A stretch of 64,000 nt of DNA, taken from positions 1 through 64,000 of the forward strand of contig JAUXFT010000001.1 in the NCBI GenBank assembly GCA_030622755.1. Reading direction: 5' to 3'. This DNA comes from Aestuariirhabdus sp. (GTDB lineage Bacteria; Pseudomonadota; Gammaproteobacteria; Pseudomonadales; Aestuariirhabdaceae). Each line of letters opens with the position of its first letter. The stretch's first letter is position 1. The position numbers and the translations under genes are program-made. This document shows positions 39,419 through 49,561 of this stretch, piece after piece. The notes below the pieces were generated by a model that had not been told where the DNA came from, did no database searches, and worked only from the letters and a program-made list of their open reading frames with translations.

Positions 39419-40882
39419 TTAACGTTTTTCCGGTACCGCTGTAAGCGAGTCACACAGCAAATGCCAAAACTTCTCAACACTTGGAATATGCACCTTTTCA
39501 TCGGGAGAGTGGGGGAACTTAATGGTTGGACCAAAAGAGATCATATCCCACTCAGGATAGGTCCCACCTAGTAACCCACACTCCAGTCCAGCATGAATAA
39601 CCGTAACGGCAGGAGTGCGAGCGAACAACTTCTCATACGAAGATGACACAACTCTTAAGATGGGTGATTCAGTATTTGGCCGCCAACCCGGTGAAGGGGC
39701 CTCTAAAGAAACATCACCACCCGCCAGCGAGAAACAGCTTCGTACCGCTTCAGTCAGATCTTCTGTTGAGCTATCGATAAGGCTACGCACCATACACTCG
39801 ACTTTAATCTTTCCATTACCAAGCAGTACATGTGCAAGATTGTTTGATGTTTCTACCACCCCCAAAAAATCATCGCTCATACGCTGCACTCCATTTGGAC
39901 AGCAGTACAACGCATTGAGCCAGCGCGTCTGCTCAGCTGTCGGCATAACGTCACTCAGGGGTGATATCTCTGTAAGGTTAATAACGACACCGGCATCGGC
40001 TGCCTTAAGCTCCTCCCTGACGATGGATGCAATCTCAGCGACTAACTCTCGAAATCGTTCAACATTTGCAGCCGGTATCACGATGTTGGCGATTGATTCT
40101 CGCGGAATGGCATTACGCAAACTACCACCATCAATACTACTAACAGCCAAATCCAGCTGTTGGATGGCGCGCTTCAAAACACGATTCATTATTTTATTGG
40201 CATTCCCTCTTCCCAGATGAATGTCGCACCCGGAATGACCACCTTTTAGGCCACTGACGTTAATCTCAAAAAATTTACTGTTTTCAGGCACTTGCTGGGG
40301 GGTATAACTGCCACTGGCAATAATATCGACACCACCGGCACAGCCCACAAAAAGTTCTTTTTCATCCTCTGAATCAAGATTAAACAGGATCTCACCGTTC
40401 AGCCAGCCAGATTTTAGTCCTTCAGCGCCAGTCATGCCACTCTCTTCATCAATCGTAAAAAGTGCCTCTATTGGGCCGTGAGCAATAGTCTCAGAGGAAA
40501 GCACAGCCATTGCGGCGGCAACACCCACACCGTTATCTGCACCCAGCGTAGTCTCATTCGCGCGTAGCCAATCACCATCTTGTACAGGAGTAATCGGATC
40601 AAGAGAAAAGTCATGCTGAATGGCGTTATTTTTTTGAGCAACCATATCGAGATGACTCTGCAAGATAACCCCTTTCCTATCTTCCATGCCTGCAGTCGCA
40701 GGTTTACGAACCACAACATTACCAACGCTATCAATCTCGCAATCTAGATTATGCGCCTTGGCAAAATCGATAATCATTAGACGTACGGCTTCTTCTTCAC
40801 CCGATGGCCGGGGAATTTCACATAACTGCGAAAAATAGTTCCACAGCGGCTGAGGTCGTAAGGAATCAAGTATATTCGTCAT
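39419..40882 (-). CDS. pepD: aminoacyl-histidine dipeptidase (start trimmed to MTNILDSL)
   Basis: LQSHLDMVAQKN...LGADNGVGVAAAMAVL...FTIDEESGMTGAEGL peptidase M20 PepD pattern. Confidence 0.93.
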   Translation of the reverse strand: MTNILDSLRPQPLWNYFSQLCEIPRPSGEEEAVRLMIIDFAKAHNLDCEIDSVGNVVVRKPATAGMEDRKGVILQSHLDMVAQKNNAIQHDFSLDPITPVQDGDWLRANETTLGADNGVGVAAAMAVLSSETIAHGPIEALFTIDEESGMTGAEGLKSGWLNGEILFNLDSEDEKELFVGCAGGVDIIASGSYTPQQVPENSKFFEINVSGLKGGHSGCDIHLGRGNANKIMNRVLKRAIQQLDLAVSSIDGGSLRNAIPRESIANIVIPAANVERFRELVAEIASIVREELKAADAGVVINLTEISPLSDVMPTAEQTRWLNALYCCPNGVQRMSDDFLGVVETSNNLAHVLLGNGKIKVECMVRSLIDSSTEDLTEAVRSCFSLAGGDVSLEAPSPGWRPNTESPILRVVSSSYEKLFARTPAVTVIHAGLECGLLGGTYPEWDMISFGPTIKFPHSPDEKVHIPSVEKFWHLLCDSLTAVPEKR

Positions 40883-41320
40883 GCTATCCAACTCCGTGTG
40901 CAGTGAAAGCTGTATAAAAAAATACAAAACTCTATTTTATATCGGCTAAATTCCAGAACTGTTTTATATCACTGCTAAAGACATTCTTAACTAAGTAAAG
41001 ATACCTAAACTGAGGGTTGCTCAGCCCTACTTCTATAGTGAAAGTGATGAATATTGTGGTGGCTATGCGCTATCGTTCTAACGAAACACAACGCGCTCTC
41101 TATACTCAATTCATTAAGGCAATGAAGACTAAAAGTGTACAAAAAAATTGGAAATTATCAGTGTTCTAATGCGAAAAGCATTTTAAAATGAACGGGTACC
41201 AAGAAGCATGTTTTTTGTCTTCCCCTTGTTAGGGCGAGGAAATAGAGCAAAAAAACAGTACAAAAAGTCATACGCTCTAAGTGCACCTCCTGATCTTAAA
41301 TAGACCAACGGTCTGCGGAG

Positions 41321-41770
41321 TTGAAGATGTTACTAGTACGATCTACTGACTGGAATAATCAGATCGCGAGTTACGGTGTAACTATTTTCCACCGTAACTT
41401 TGGCAAAATGGTCGTTCTAACTGAACTATCTTTCAATCAAGGAATGTCAATTACACAGGCAGGCGAACTATATTTACACAATATTAAAAAGCTGGGCCTT
41501 TGGCATCCCGATGAAATCTCAACACTTTGTTTTATTGAGCACCTTCCTGGCAACCGTTATACCCAGGAACACTTCCAGAAAATAATACCCAAATTTTCAT
41601 CTGATTCCAGAGTAACATCCATCTCATGGGAACCTCTTGAAAAAGAAATTCAGGATTCTATTAGTGCTACCCTTCGCGGGCACACCCCAATTCCACTTCG
41701 TGACGCAAACAATCAAACTGCGATTGCTGCCGGAGTTTCATTTGGGGAACGGCAAGCACTCGCCCTGTAA
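41321..41770 (+). CDS. hypothetical protein (start may be 41327)
   Basis: Clean ORF with no competing ORF; no family recognised. Confidence 0.6.
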   Translation: MKMLLVRSTDWNNQIASYGVTIFHRNFGKMVVLTELSFNQGMSITQAGELYLHNIKKLGLWHPDEISTLCFIEHLPGNRYTQEHFQKIIPKFSSDSRVTSISWEPLEKEIQDSISATLRGHTPIPLRDANNQTAIAAGVSFGERQALAL

Positions 41771-41837
41771 TTGAATCAGGGCGTTCTTTCTTATTCGGTC
41801 AAATCCAGTTCAGTCAGCATATTGCTACCATTGCCAT

Positions 41838-42767
41838 TTAGTTCAGAGAGCGGCTTGCGCTAGCCTTACTGATTGACTCTGGTAATCCATAAAACGAGAA
41901 GGCTCCCTGCCCCACACCAAGCATAGATTCGAGCACATACAGACTTGCAGTGCTATTGCACGCCCTTAACAGGTTGGCAATGTCTTGCGCAGTGTTTCCT
42001 GCCCCACCCTCACCACACGGCGTGCAAAGCCACCGCATAACTCCAATGAAAGTAGCGTAGTCTTGGACATTATGGCCGCTATGATTTATATCCAGCACAT
42101 TGTTGGACGCTAACGTATCGGATATCTGCTGTAATCCATCACCCTCCATTCCTGCCAACCAAGACGACACACCTCGCACAAACCACAGCGGGAGCTGCCG
42201 ACGCTGCTTAAAAGCGACTTTTCGATCTTCATAACTGATGATTTCTTGAGAGAGTGCACCCAGTTTATCTGGCATCCATCCAGCCAAGCGATTCAATACA
42301 AGCATTGCAACTTGCTGCTTAATCAAACGCTGCGTTTCGACAGATCGAATCATTGATGCAGGAGCAGAGATCCTAAGCGAGCTCCAATCAGCTCCACCGG
42401 AAAGCTGCTTTCCCTCACGGGAAACGTTAAGAACAGCGCAAAATTTCAGTTGTTCATCTGTAAGAAATCGTTCAAGCATTGAAGCAGCATTGCGTTTAAT
42501 CGCCGGGAAAAGTTCAATAAGTGAAATACCCAACTGATCGATCAGCTCATCAAGGATTGTTTCAAGCTGATTACCGAGCCAATGACAGTCAACTGCACCT
42601 GTACCATCCTCTGCAAGCACAACAAAACGAGTGGTGACAGTTCCTGCCAAGTAGTCATTTATGTGATGTAAACACTGATTGTAATCTTGCAACGGTACTA
42701 ACTTGCAAGGAGATTCACGCCTGGCAATGCCTATGTAGCACCGATGCTTGAGCTGCATAAAATCCAT
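41838..42767 (-). CDS. hypothetical protein (309 aa)
   Basis: Single long ORF; no family recognised with confidence. Confidence 0.7.
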   Translation of the reverse strand: MDFMQLKHRCYIGIARRESPCKLVPLQDYNQCLHHINDYLAGTVTTRFVVLAEDGTGAVDCHWLGNQLETILDELIDQLGISLIELFPAIKRNAASMLERFLTDEQLKFCAVLNVSREGKQLSGGADWSSLRISAPASMIRSVETQRLIKQQVAMLVLNRLAGWMPDKLGALSQEIISYEDRKVAFKQRRQLPLWFVRGVSSWLAGMEGDGLQQISDTLASNNVLDINHSGHNVQDYATFIGVMRWLCTPCGEGGAGNTAQDIANLLRACNSTASLYVLESMLGVGQGAFSFYGLPESISKASASRSLN

Positions 42768-42997
42768 TGATCAACTCCCAAGGTTTACTTAATTTTATTA
42801 CTTAGCTTGCAAAGCACCAAAGACCGAATCAAAATATATACTGAACATCACAACAGCCAATTCATTGCCATGCTCTTCGGTCTTAACTCGCCCTCAACTC
42901 GCCCTCAGTCGGCCCTGAACATTCAGCCAGGCAGGCATGTTACCCAACATCTTCGATAGCAGGGTTTTGCCAGGCACTTCAAAACCGTCCGGCAACG

Positions 42998-44401
42998 TTA
43001 AAATGGCGCGCTTTTGGGAGCTCTGGGGAACGGTATCGCGTCTCGAATATTTTCCATGCCAGTCACGTAATTGATTACTCGTTCAAAACCCATCCCAAAA
43101 CCTCCATGAGGTACAGTCCCGTACTTTCTCAGGTCACGGTACCACCACAACTCACTTCCAACGCCAGCTTCAGCCATTCTCTTGTCCAGAACATCCAAAC
43201 GCTCTTCGCGTTGGCTACCACCGATGATTTCACCAATACCTGGTGCCAGTACATCCATTGCAGCAACGGTTCGGTCATCATCATTAAGACGCATATAGAA
43301 TGCTTTAATCTCTTTCGGATAATTCATGAGAACTACCGGCCGACCGATATGCTCTTCGGCCAAAAAACGTTCATGCTCAGATTGTAAATCCAGCCCCCAT
43401 TTAACGGGATAATCAAACTTCTTACTGCACGTTTCCAAAATTTTAATGGCATCGGTGTAGTCCATACGCTCAAACGACGAATTAACGACATGCTCGAGAC
43501 GAGTAACGGCATTTTTATCAATCCGCTGAGCAAAAAACGCCATATCTTCCTCTCGCTCATTTAACAGAGCAGAGAACAGGTGCTTAAGCAGTTGCTCTGC
43601 CAGATCTGCGCAATCGGAGAGATCAGCAAAAGCTATCTCAGGCTCTACCATCCAGAACTCTGCCAAATGGCGACTGGTATTTGAGTTCTCTGCCCGAAAA
43701 GTTGGACCGAAGGTATAAACCTTTGACATTGCAAGACAATAAGCCTCAACATTAAGTTGACCTGATACAGTCAGGAAGCTTTCACTACCAAAGAAATCCT
43801 GGCTGTAATCAATCGCTCCTTTATCAGTCTGGGGTAAATTGGTCATATCCAGGGTGCTTACACGAAACAGTTCACCAGCTCCCTCACAATCACTGGCGGT
43901 AATCAATGGAGTATTGATCCACTGAAATCCTTGCTGATAAAAAAAATTGTGGATCGCATTCGCCAGAGTCGTGCGAACCCGGGTAATAGCACCAAATGCA
44001 TTAGTGCGTGGCCTTAAGTGAGCGACTGTGCGCAAATGCTCAAAGGTATGTCTTTTCTTGGCTATAGGATAAGTTTCCGGATCATCAACCCAACCCAGAA
44101 CCTCCACACTATCAGCTTGAATTTCGAAGCTTTGACCTTGTCCCTGAGACTCTACCAACTCACCATCAATAATGACGGAACATCCAGCGCTGAGTTTTAA
44201 GATATCCTGCTCATAATTTGACAAGGAATTCGGCACTACTGCCTGCAAAGAATCAAAACTTGATCCGTCATTAACACTAATGAAAGAAATTCCTGCCTTG
44301 GAGTCGCGTCGGGTGCGAACCCAACCCTGTATGCGCACCCGAGAACCAGCCGATACTTCTCCGTTCAGCAAGGCCTTCGTTGTGTAGCTTTTGGTAGTCA
44401 T
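42998..44401 (-). CDS. asnS: asparagine--tRNA ligase (start trimmed to [12 protein letters not shown])
   Basis: Class II aa[38 protein letters not shown]-terminus. Confidence 0.96.
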   Translation of the reverse strand: MTTKSYTTKALLNGEVSAGSRVRIQGWVRTRRDSKAGISFISVNDGSSFDSLQAVVPNSLSNYEQDILKLSAGCSVIIDGELVESQGQGQSFEIQADSVEVLGWVDDPETYPIAKKRHTFEHLRTVAHLRPRTNAFGAITRVRTTLANAIHNFFYQQGFQWINTPLITASDCEGAGELFRVSTLDMTNLPQTDKGAIDYSQDFFGSESFLTVSGQLNVEAYCLAMSKVYTFGPTFRAENSNTSRHLAEFWMVEPEIAFADLSDCADLAEQLLKHLFSALLNEREEDMAFFAQRIDKNAVTRLEHVVNSSFERMDYTDAIKILETCSKKFDYPVKWGLDLQSEHERFLAEEHIGRPVVLMNYPKEIKAFYMRLNDDDRTVAAMDVLAPGIGEIIGGSQREERLDVLDKRMAEAGVGSELWWYRDLRKYGTVPHGGFGMGFERVINYVTGMENIRDAIPFPRAPKSAPF

Positions 44402-44602
44402 AACACACCAGATAAATATATGAACATGTACCCGATTTAACGGACGCTCAGCAGACAGGAATTTTAGCACGCTCTAATAGATATTTACCTGATTTTAGCT
44501 TCTTGAACTATCTTTGCCTTTAGAGCACCATGTCGTGCCCGGCAGGCGTTAACTTAATCTATTTCGCTAACTCCATTCATAACCATTGGCACGCAACTTT
44601 CA

Positions 44603-46336
44603 ATGACGCACTTTGACCCGGTCAAACTTCGCAGAGATTTCCCACTCATTCATGAATCCTCTGAAGCCGGTTCAACCATCTATCTCGATAATGCAGCAAC
44701 CACACACAAACCTGAAGCTGTGCTGAATGCGGTTAGTCGTTTTTATCGCCAGCAAAACGCCAATGTCCATCGTGCAGCGCATAAATTAGGTGCTATCGCT
44801 ACCATTGAGTTTGAAAATGCCCGCGAAACTACCCGCAGCTTTTTAAACGCGAAGGACAAAGCCGAAATAATCTGGACTCGTGGTACTACTGAATCCATCA
44901 ATCTTGTAGCGAATTGCATCGATTTTAAGCCCTTGGATGAAATTCTGATTAGCGCCCTTGAACATCATGCCAACATTGTCCCCTGGCAACTGGCCGCAAA
45001 GCGAAGTGGTGCATGTATCAAGGTGATCCCCGTCAACAGTAATGGTGATATTGATATCGATGCGTTTCATCGATTGCTATCAAAACGCACACGCCTTGTT
45101 TCTATCACTCAGGCATCGAATGCAATAGGCACTATTCCACCAATTCTGCAAATCATCGAGTCTGCGCATAATGCTGGCGCTCTGGTTTTAGTTGATGGTG
45201 CACAGGGTTTGCCTCATCAGGAAGTCGATCTACAAACTATAAATTGTGACTTTTATGCCTGCTCCGGTCATAAGGCCTTCGCGCCTACCGGAATCGGCAT
45301 ACTTTATGGAAAACTGCACTTGCTTAATGAAATGCCACCCTGGCAAGGTGGTGGCGAAATGATCACAAAAGTAACCTTCAGTGAAAGTGACTTCCAGCTC
45401 CCACCCTATCGCTTCGAGGCTGGAACGCCAAATATCGCTGGCGCTATTGGCTTTGCTGCAGCTCTGAGCTATTTGAAAAACCTGGACAGAGCCGCCTTAC
45501 ACAATCATGAACAAAAGTTGCTAGCCCACGCAAAATCACGTTGCCAATCTATTAATGGACTGAGGATCATAGGGCACCCCCAACATCAGGCACCGCTTCT
45601 GTCATTCACATCAACAACAATGAACAATAAAGATGTCGCTACACTCCTCGATCAACAGGGCATTGCAGTACGGGTCGGTCACCACTGCGCCATGCCTTTA
45701 ATGAATGTATTGGGAGTCAAAGGAACAATCAGGGCTTCCTTTTCAATATACAACACGCTTTCAGAAATCGATCAGTTCGCCGATGCTTTAGAAAGTATCC
45801 TGAACACCAACCTGCTGATAACTGCGCCTGAAAACACTCTGACAACTGAATATGACAGCGAAGAAAAGGAGCTCGCCGATAATATCGCTTCAATCACGAA
45901 AGATTTTTCAGCGTTTGGACGAGAGATAACGCCAGAGAAGATCTGTGACCAGCTGTTAAAGTTCCGCGACTGGCAACAACGTTACCGACAGATAATTAAA
46001 TTGGGTGAAAAACTTCCTAAGTTCCCGAATGCGCTCAAGAACGAAAGCAATCAGGTTACTGGCTGTGAAAGCGCTGTTTGGCTTCACTGCTACCGCGAAG
46101 AGGGTGTTAACCGACTCTGTTTTTTAGCGGATAGTGATTCTCATATATTACGAGGATTACTTTACATAATTCTTGCCTGCGCAAATCATTTGCCACCCTC
46201 CTCTTTAGCGACCTTCGATCCTACAGAACTCTTTAAAAAACTAGGGTTAGACAGGCACCTTAGCCCTTCTCGTAGTAATGGGTTACACAGCATTATTGAG
46301 GAAATTCGTAAAAAAGCAGTACTGCTGGATAATTAA
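44603..46336 (+). CDS. cysteine desulfurase (CsdA/SufS-type) fused to a SufE/CsdE-type domain
   Basis: N-term: YLDNAATTHKPEAV, SGHKAFAPTGIGILYGK, GHHCAMPLM. C-term: LKFRDWQQRYRQIIKLGEKLPKFP...NQVTGCESAVWL (SufE/CsdE). Confidence 0.93.
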   Translation: MTHFDPVKLRRDFPLIHESSEAGSTIYLDNAATTHKPEAVLNAVSRFYRQQNANVHRAAHKLGAIATIEFENARETTRSFLNAKDKAEIIWTRGTTESINLVANCIDFKPLDEILISALEHHANIVPWQLAAKRSGACIKVIPVNSNGDIDIDAFHRLLSKRTRLVSITQASNAIGTIPPILQIIESAHNAGALVLVDGAQGLPHQEVDLQTINCDFYACSGHKAFAPTGIGILYGKLHLLNEMPPWQGGGEMITKVTFSESDFQLPPYRFEAGTPNIAGAIGFAAALSYLKNLDRAALHNHEQKLLAHAKSRCQSINGLRIIGHPQHQAPLLSFTSTTMNNKDVATLLDQQGIAVRVGHHCAMPLMNVLGVKGTIRASFSIYNTLSEIDQFADALESILNTNLLITAPENTLTTEYDSEEKELADNIASITKDFSAFGREITPEKICDQLLKFRDWQQRYRQIIKLGEKLPKFPNALKNESNQVTGCESAVWLHCYREEGVNRLCFLADSDSHILRGLLYIILACANHLPPSSLATFDPTELFKKLGLDRHLSPSRSNGLHSIIEEIRKKAVLLDN

Positions 46337-47118
46337 ATCGCTTTGAGGAGACGCTCCAGGGCTTTGGATGCCGCTGCAAATCCAAAACTGGCGGTGACCA
46401 TTGTTACCGCACCAATACCCCCACTACAATCTAGTTTTATCTCCCCCTCATTCAACGTTTTTTGATGGCAGACTGAGCCGTCAGGCTGAGGATATACGAG
46501 CTGCTGAGTAGAGTACACGCAGGGAATCCCGTAGTTCCTCGATGTGTTTCTGGAAAAACCATGATGCCTGCGTAAAAACGATCTCACTTTTGAGGCAAGA
46601 GGATCGTTATAGGTTTTATTTAGATCTGAAATAGTGATTGATAAGGGGTCTGTTTGCCCTCCCGCAGCGCCCGTACATACCAGGGGGATTTTATTTCGCT
46701 TGCAGTGAGCGATTAATGCAGCTTTGGCTTTTACGTTATCAATGGCATCGATAACGACATCGAACTGAGCCGTGATCAGATCAGGAATATTCTCACCATC
46801 GATGAAATCTTCAACACAATGAACCCTGCATTCAGGATTAATGGCTATCAGCCTGTCTTTCATCACCTCGACTTTTGAACACCCCACCGTCCCTGATAGT
46901 GCATGAATCTGGCGATTGGTATTGGTAACGCAGATATCATCCAGATCGATAAGGGTAATCTCACCTATACCAGAGCGTGCGAGCGCTTCGGCGGCCCAAG
47001 AGCCAACCCCACCGATACCTATAACCGCAACATGAGATGATAGAAAACGATCAAGCCCTGCAGCACCATAAAGCCGCTGGACACCGCCAAAACGCAACAG
47101 TACTCCCTCTGATCGCAT
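46333..47118 (-). CDS. tcdA: tRNA threonylcarbamoyladenosine dehydratase (TcdA/CsdL)
   Basis: E1-like VIGIGGVGSWAAEALARSGIGEITLIDLDDICVTNTNRQIHAL; next to csd genes as in E. coli. Confidence 0.93.
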   Translation of the reverse strand: MRSEGVLLRFGGVQRLYGAAGLDRFLSSHVAVIGIGGVGSWAAEALARSGIGEITLIDLDDICVTNTNRQIHALSGTVGCSKVEVMKDRLIAINPECRVHCVEDFIDGENIPDLITAQFDVVIDAIDNVKAKAALIAHCKRNKIPLVCTGAAGGQTDPLSITISDLNKTYNDPLASKVRSFLRRHHGFSRNTSRNYGIPCVYSTQQLVYPQPDGSVCHQKTLNEGEIKLDCSGGIGAVTMVTASFGFAAASKALERLLKAI

Positions 47119-47160
47119 GCTCTTACCCTCACATTACACAATGCTTAAACTATTTATCAA

Positions 47161-47805
47161 TTACGAATTATCGGCTACGAATGGGTTGTGCTTGCGTTCA
47201 ATGCCAAAGGTAGAAAGCGGACCGTGACCAGGCACAAAAGTTACGTCATCACCCAACGGCCATAGGCGTTCCCGTATAGAGGATATCAGCGTGCTGTAAT
47301 CACCCTGCGGAAAGTCTGTACGTCCAATGGACCCACTGAACAATACATCCCCAACCCACGCCATAGCGGTCTCAGCATGATAGAAAACAATGTGCCCTGG
47401 TGTATGGCCCGGTGTATGCAACACTTGAAACGATTCTTCACCGACAAATACCTTGTCGCCCTGATTGAGCCAACGATCAGGTATGAAACTATTCGCCATG
47501 GGGAAGCCATATTGCTTACAAAGATCCGGAAGCATTTCAATCCAAAAAAGATCACTTATTTCAGGACCTTCGATTGGTACCTGATAAGCGACTCTTAGCT
47601 CATCAGTTCCGCCTACATGATCCAGATGGCCATGTGTCAGAAGAATTTTCTGTAACTGCAGTTTCTTATCTTTAATGATCGAGATGATCTTATTCAGATC
47701 ACCACCGGGATCTATTACGGCCGCCTTTAAACTTACGTCACACCAAATAATGGAGCAATTTTGCTGATAAGGGGTCACAGGAACTATTTGGTACTTCAGT
47801 GACAT
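47161..47805 (-). CDS. MBL-fold metallo-hydrolase (GloB-like)
   Basis: LLTHGHLDHVGGTDEL, HTPGHTPGHIVFY, FVPGHGPLSTFG. Confidence 0.9.
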   Translation of the reverse strand: MSLKYQIVPVTPYQQNCSIIWCDVSLKAAVIDPGGDLNKIISIIKDKKLQLQKILLTHGHLDHVGGTDELRVAYQVPIEGPEISDLFWIEMLPDLCKQYGFPMANSFIPDRWLNQGDKVFVGEESFQVLHTPGHTPGHIVFYHAETAMAWVGDVLFSGSIGRTDFPQGDYSTLISSIRERLWPLGDDVTFVPGHGPLSTFGIERKHNPFVADNS

Positions 47806-48044
47806 CTATTAAGTCTCGCTATCAATGAATGGGAATAAACCGCGCATTATATACGCACCCTATATCAACTCTACTAACAGTCCACCTCAACGAAAACTTA
47901 CAACAACAATAAAAACTAAAAAATATTAACTATTGAGAACTTATAACTACTTATTTATTTAATACAGAATATAAAACCCTGAACTTTAACCTAAAATAGA
48001 CGATATCTACATAACAATAATTTTGCACTTAGTTGGAGGCTCCC

Positions 48045-49166
48045 ATGCTCGTTGGCGTACCAAAAGAAATAAAGAATCATGAATATCGTATAGGGATGAC
48101 GCCTGCCGGTGTTCGCGAACTAACCCAGCACGGCCACCAGGTTATTGTAGAAAAAAATGGCGGTACAGCTATCGGATTAACCGATGAGCAATATGAAACT
48201 GCCGGTGCGGTAATGATCGAAACGCCTGAAGAGATTTTTGCTCAGGCTGACATGATTGTTAAAGTGAAGGAGCCACAGCCTGCCGAGTGCCGTATGTTAA
48301 GACCCGGACAGATCCTTTTCACCTACCTACATCTCGCCCCGGATCCCGAACAAACCCGCTTACTCGTCGATTCTGGAGCAATTTGCATAGCTTACGAAAC
48401 CGTTACAGATAACCACGGTGGGCTGCCTCTACTCGCACCCATGAGTGAAGTTGCTGGCCGCATGTCCATTCAGGCAGGTGCACACGCACTCGAGAAAGCA
48501 CAAGGCGGTAATGGAACCTTATTAGGCGGTGTCCCTGGAGTTGCCCCAGGAAAAGTAACGGTAATTGGTGGCGGTGTTGTCGGTATAAATGCCGCACGCA
48601 TGGCAATGGGCATGGGGGCGGATGTTACGATCCTTGACAGATCACTTCCGCGTTTGAAGGAACTTGATGAATTGTATGGGCCCAACCTGAAAACCCTTTA
48701 CTCAAGCACCGAGTCAATTGATAACTGCATCAAGGACTCAGACCTGATAATTGGCGCGGTACTGATTCCTGGAGCCGCAGCTCCACGACTGGTTACTCGT
48801 GAGATGCTTTCAACCATGAAAACCGGTTCAGTTCTTGTTGATGTTGCTATTGACCAGGGCGGTTGCTTTGAAACAAGTCATGCCACAACTCATCAGGAGC
48901 CTACTTATGAAGTAGATGGAGTGGTTCATTATTGCGTAGCGAATATGCCCGGTGGCGTTGCTCGAACATCTACCTTTGCGCTTACCAACGCTACGTTGCC
49001 ATATGTCGCCGCATTGGCTAACAAGGGTGTCAAACAAGCACTAGCAGACGATAAGCATCTACGAAATGGACTCAACGTCTGCCGCGGCAAAGTGACTTAT
49101 GAGGCTGTCGCAAAGGATCTTGGTTACCCATTTACCCCTTCAGAAGCAGCCTTGGCTGGAGGGTAA
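48045..49166 (+). CDS. ald: alanine dehydrogenase (start trimmed to MLVGVPKE)
   Basis: [33 protein letters not shown]...[29 protein letters not shown]. Confidence 0.96.
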   Translation: MLVGVPKEIKNHEYRIGMTPAGVRELTQHGHQVIVEKNGGTAIGLTDEQYETAGAVMIETPEEIFAQADMIVKVKEPQPAECRMLRPGQILFTYLHLAPDPEQTRLLVDSGAICIAYETVTDNHGGLPLLAPMSEVAGRMSIQAGAHALEKAQGGNGTLLGGVPGVAPGKVTVIGGGVVGINAARMAMGMGADVTILDRSLPRLKELDELYGPNLKTLYSSTESIDNCIKDSDLIIGAVLIPGAAAPRLVTREMLSTMKTGSVLVDVAIDQGGCFETSHATTHQEPTYEVDGVVHYCVANMPGGVARTSTFALTNATLPYVAALANKGVKQALADDKHLRNGLNVCRGKVTYEAVAKDLGYPFTPSEAALAGG

Positions 49167-49181
49167 CTATCAAGAGCGTGT

Positions 49182-49211
49182 CAGTTGCGTTCGTCATATC
49201 ACACGCAACTG
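49182..49211. terminator. stem-loop downstream of ald (9-bp perfect stem, weak T tract)
   Basis: CAGTTGCGT (49182-49190)/ACGCAACTG (49203-49211). Confidence 0.35.
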
Positions 49212-49281
49212 GTGCACCTTCACCCCATAATTAGTACGTTACTGAAACCTTTTTTATTATACGGGGACCTCTCAGCCGTCG

Positions 49282-49299
49282 TGTGAGATATATCCTACA
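49282..49299. promoter_or_regulatory. candidate GacA upstream activating sequence
   Basis: TGTGAG-ATATAT-CCTACA; 10 of 12 match to the TGTAAG-N6-CTTACA consensus; centred ~64 bp upstream of the inferred sRNA start. Confidence 0.7.
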
Positions 49300-49342
49300 C
49301 AGTTGCTGGCTAAAGACTCGATGACTCACGACTCTAAATCCG

Positions 49343-49348
49343 TATAAT
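49343..49348 (+). promoter_or_regulatory. sigma70 -10 box TATAAT of the sRNA
   Basis: Exact TATAAT; -35 not obvious, as expected for an activated promoter. Confidence 0.65.
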
Positions 49349-49354
49349 CTAACT

Positions 49355-49549
49355 AAGCGATCAATAAGTTGACAGGGATTAAGGAAGAGTCAAGCGCCAG
49401 GATGGCACTTAATGATTGTTGAATGCCAGGATGGCAACAGGAATGGAATACGCCAAGACAGGGACATCAAAGGCATAACAGCAGGATGCTGGCGAGGCAA
49501 GAAGCCTAAAGATATAACATTTAATCCGCTTATGGCGGATTTTTTGTTT
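49355..49549 (+). ncRNA. CsrB/RsmY/RsmZ-like CsrA(RsmA)-sequestering sRNA (ends inferred)
   Basis: Eight GGA motifs before the terminator; GCC-AGGAT-GGC hairpins at 49396-49406 and 49425-49435, AGC-AGGAT-GCT at 49480-49490; -10 box, GacA box and terminator in expected positions. Confidence 0.82.
49523..49549 (+). terminator. Rho-independent terminator of the CsrB-like sRNA
   Basis: AATCCGC-ttatg-GCGGATT followed by TTTTTGTTT. Confidence 0.85.
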
Positions 49550-49561
49550 CTGACTCTCAGC

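Noticed and set aside
39615-40220. 201-aa + strand ORF
   Set aside because: Antisense to pepD, which has clear M20 peptidase motifs.
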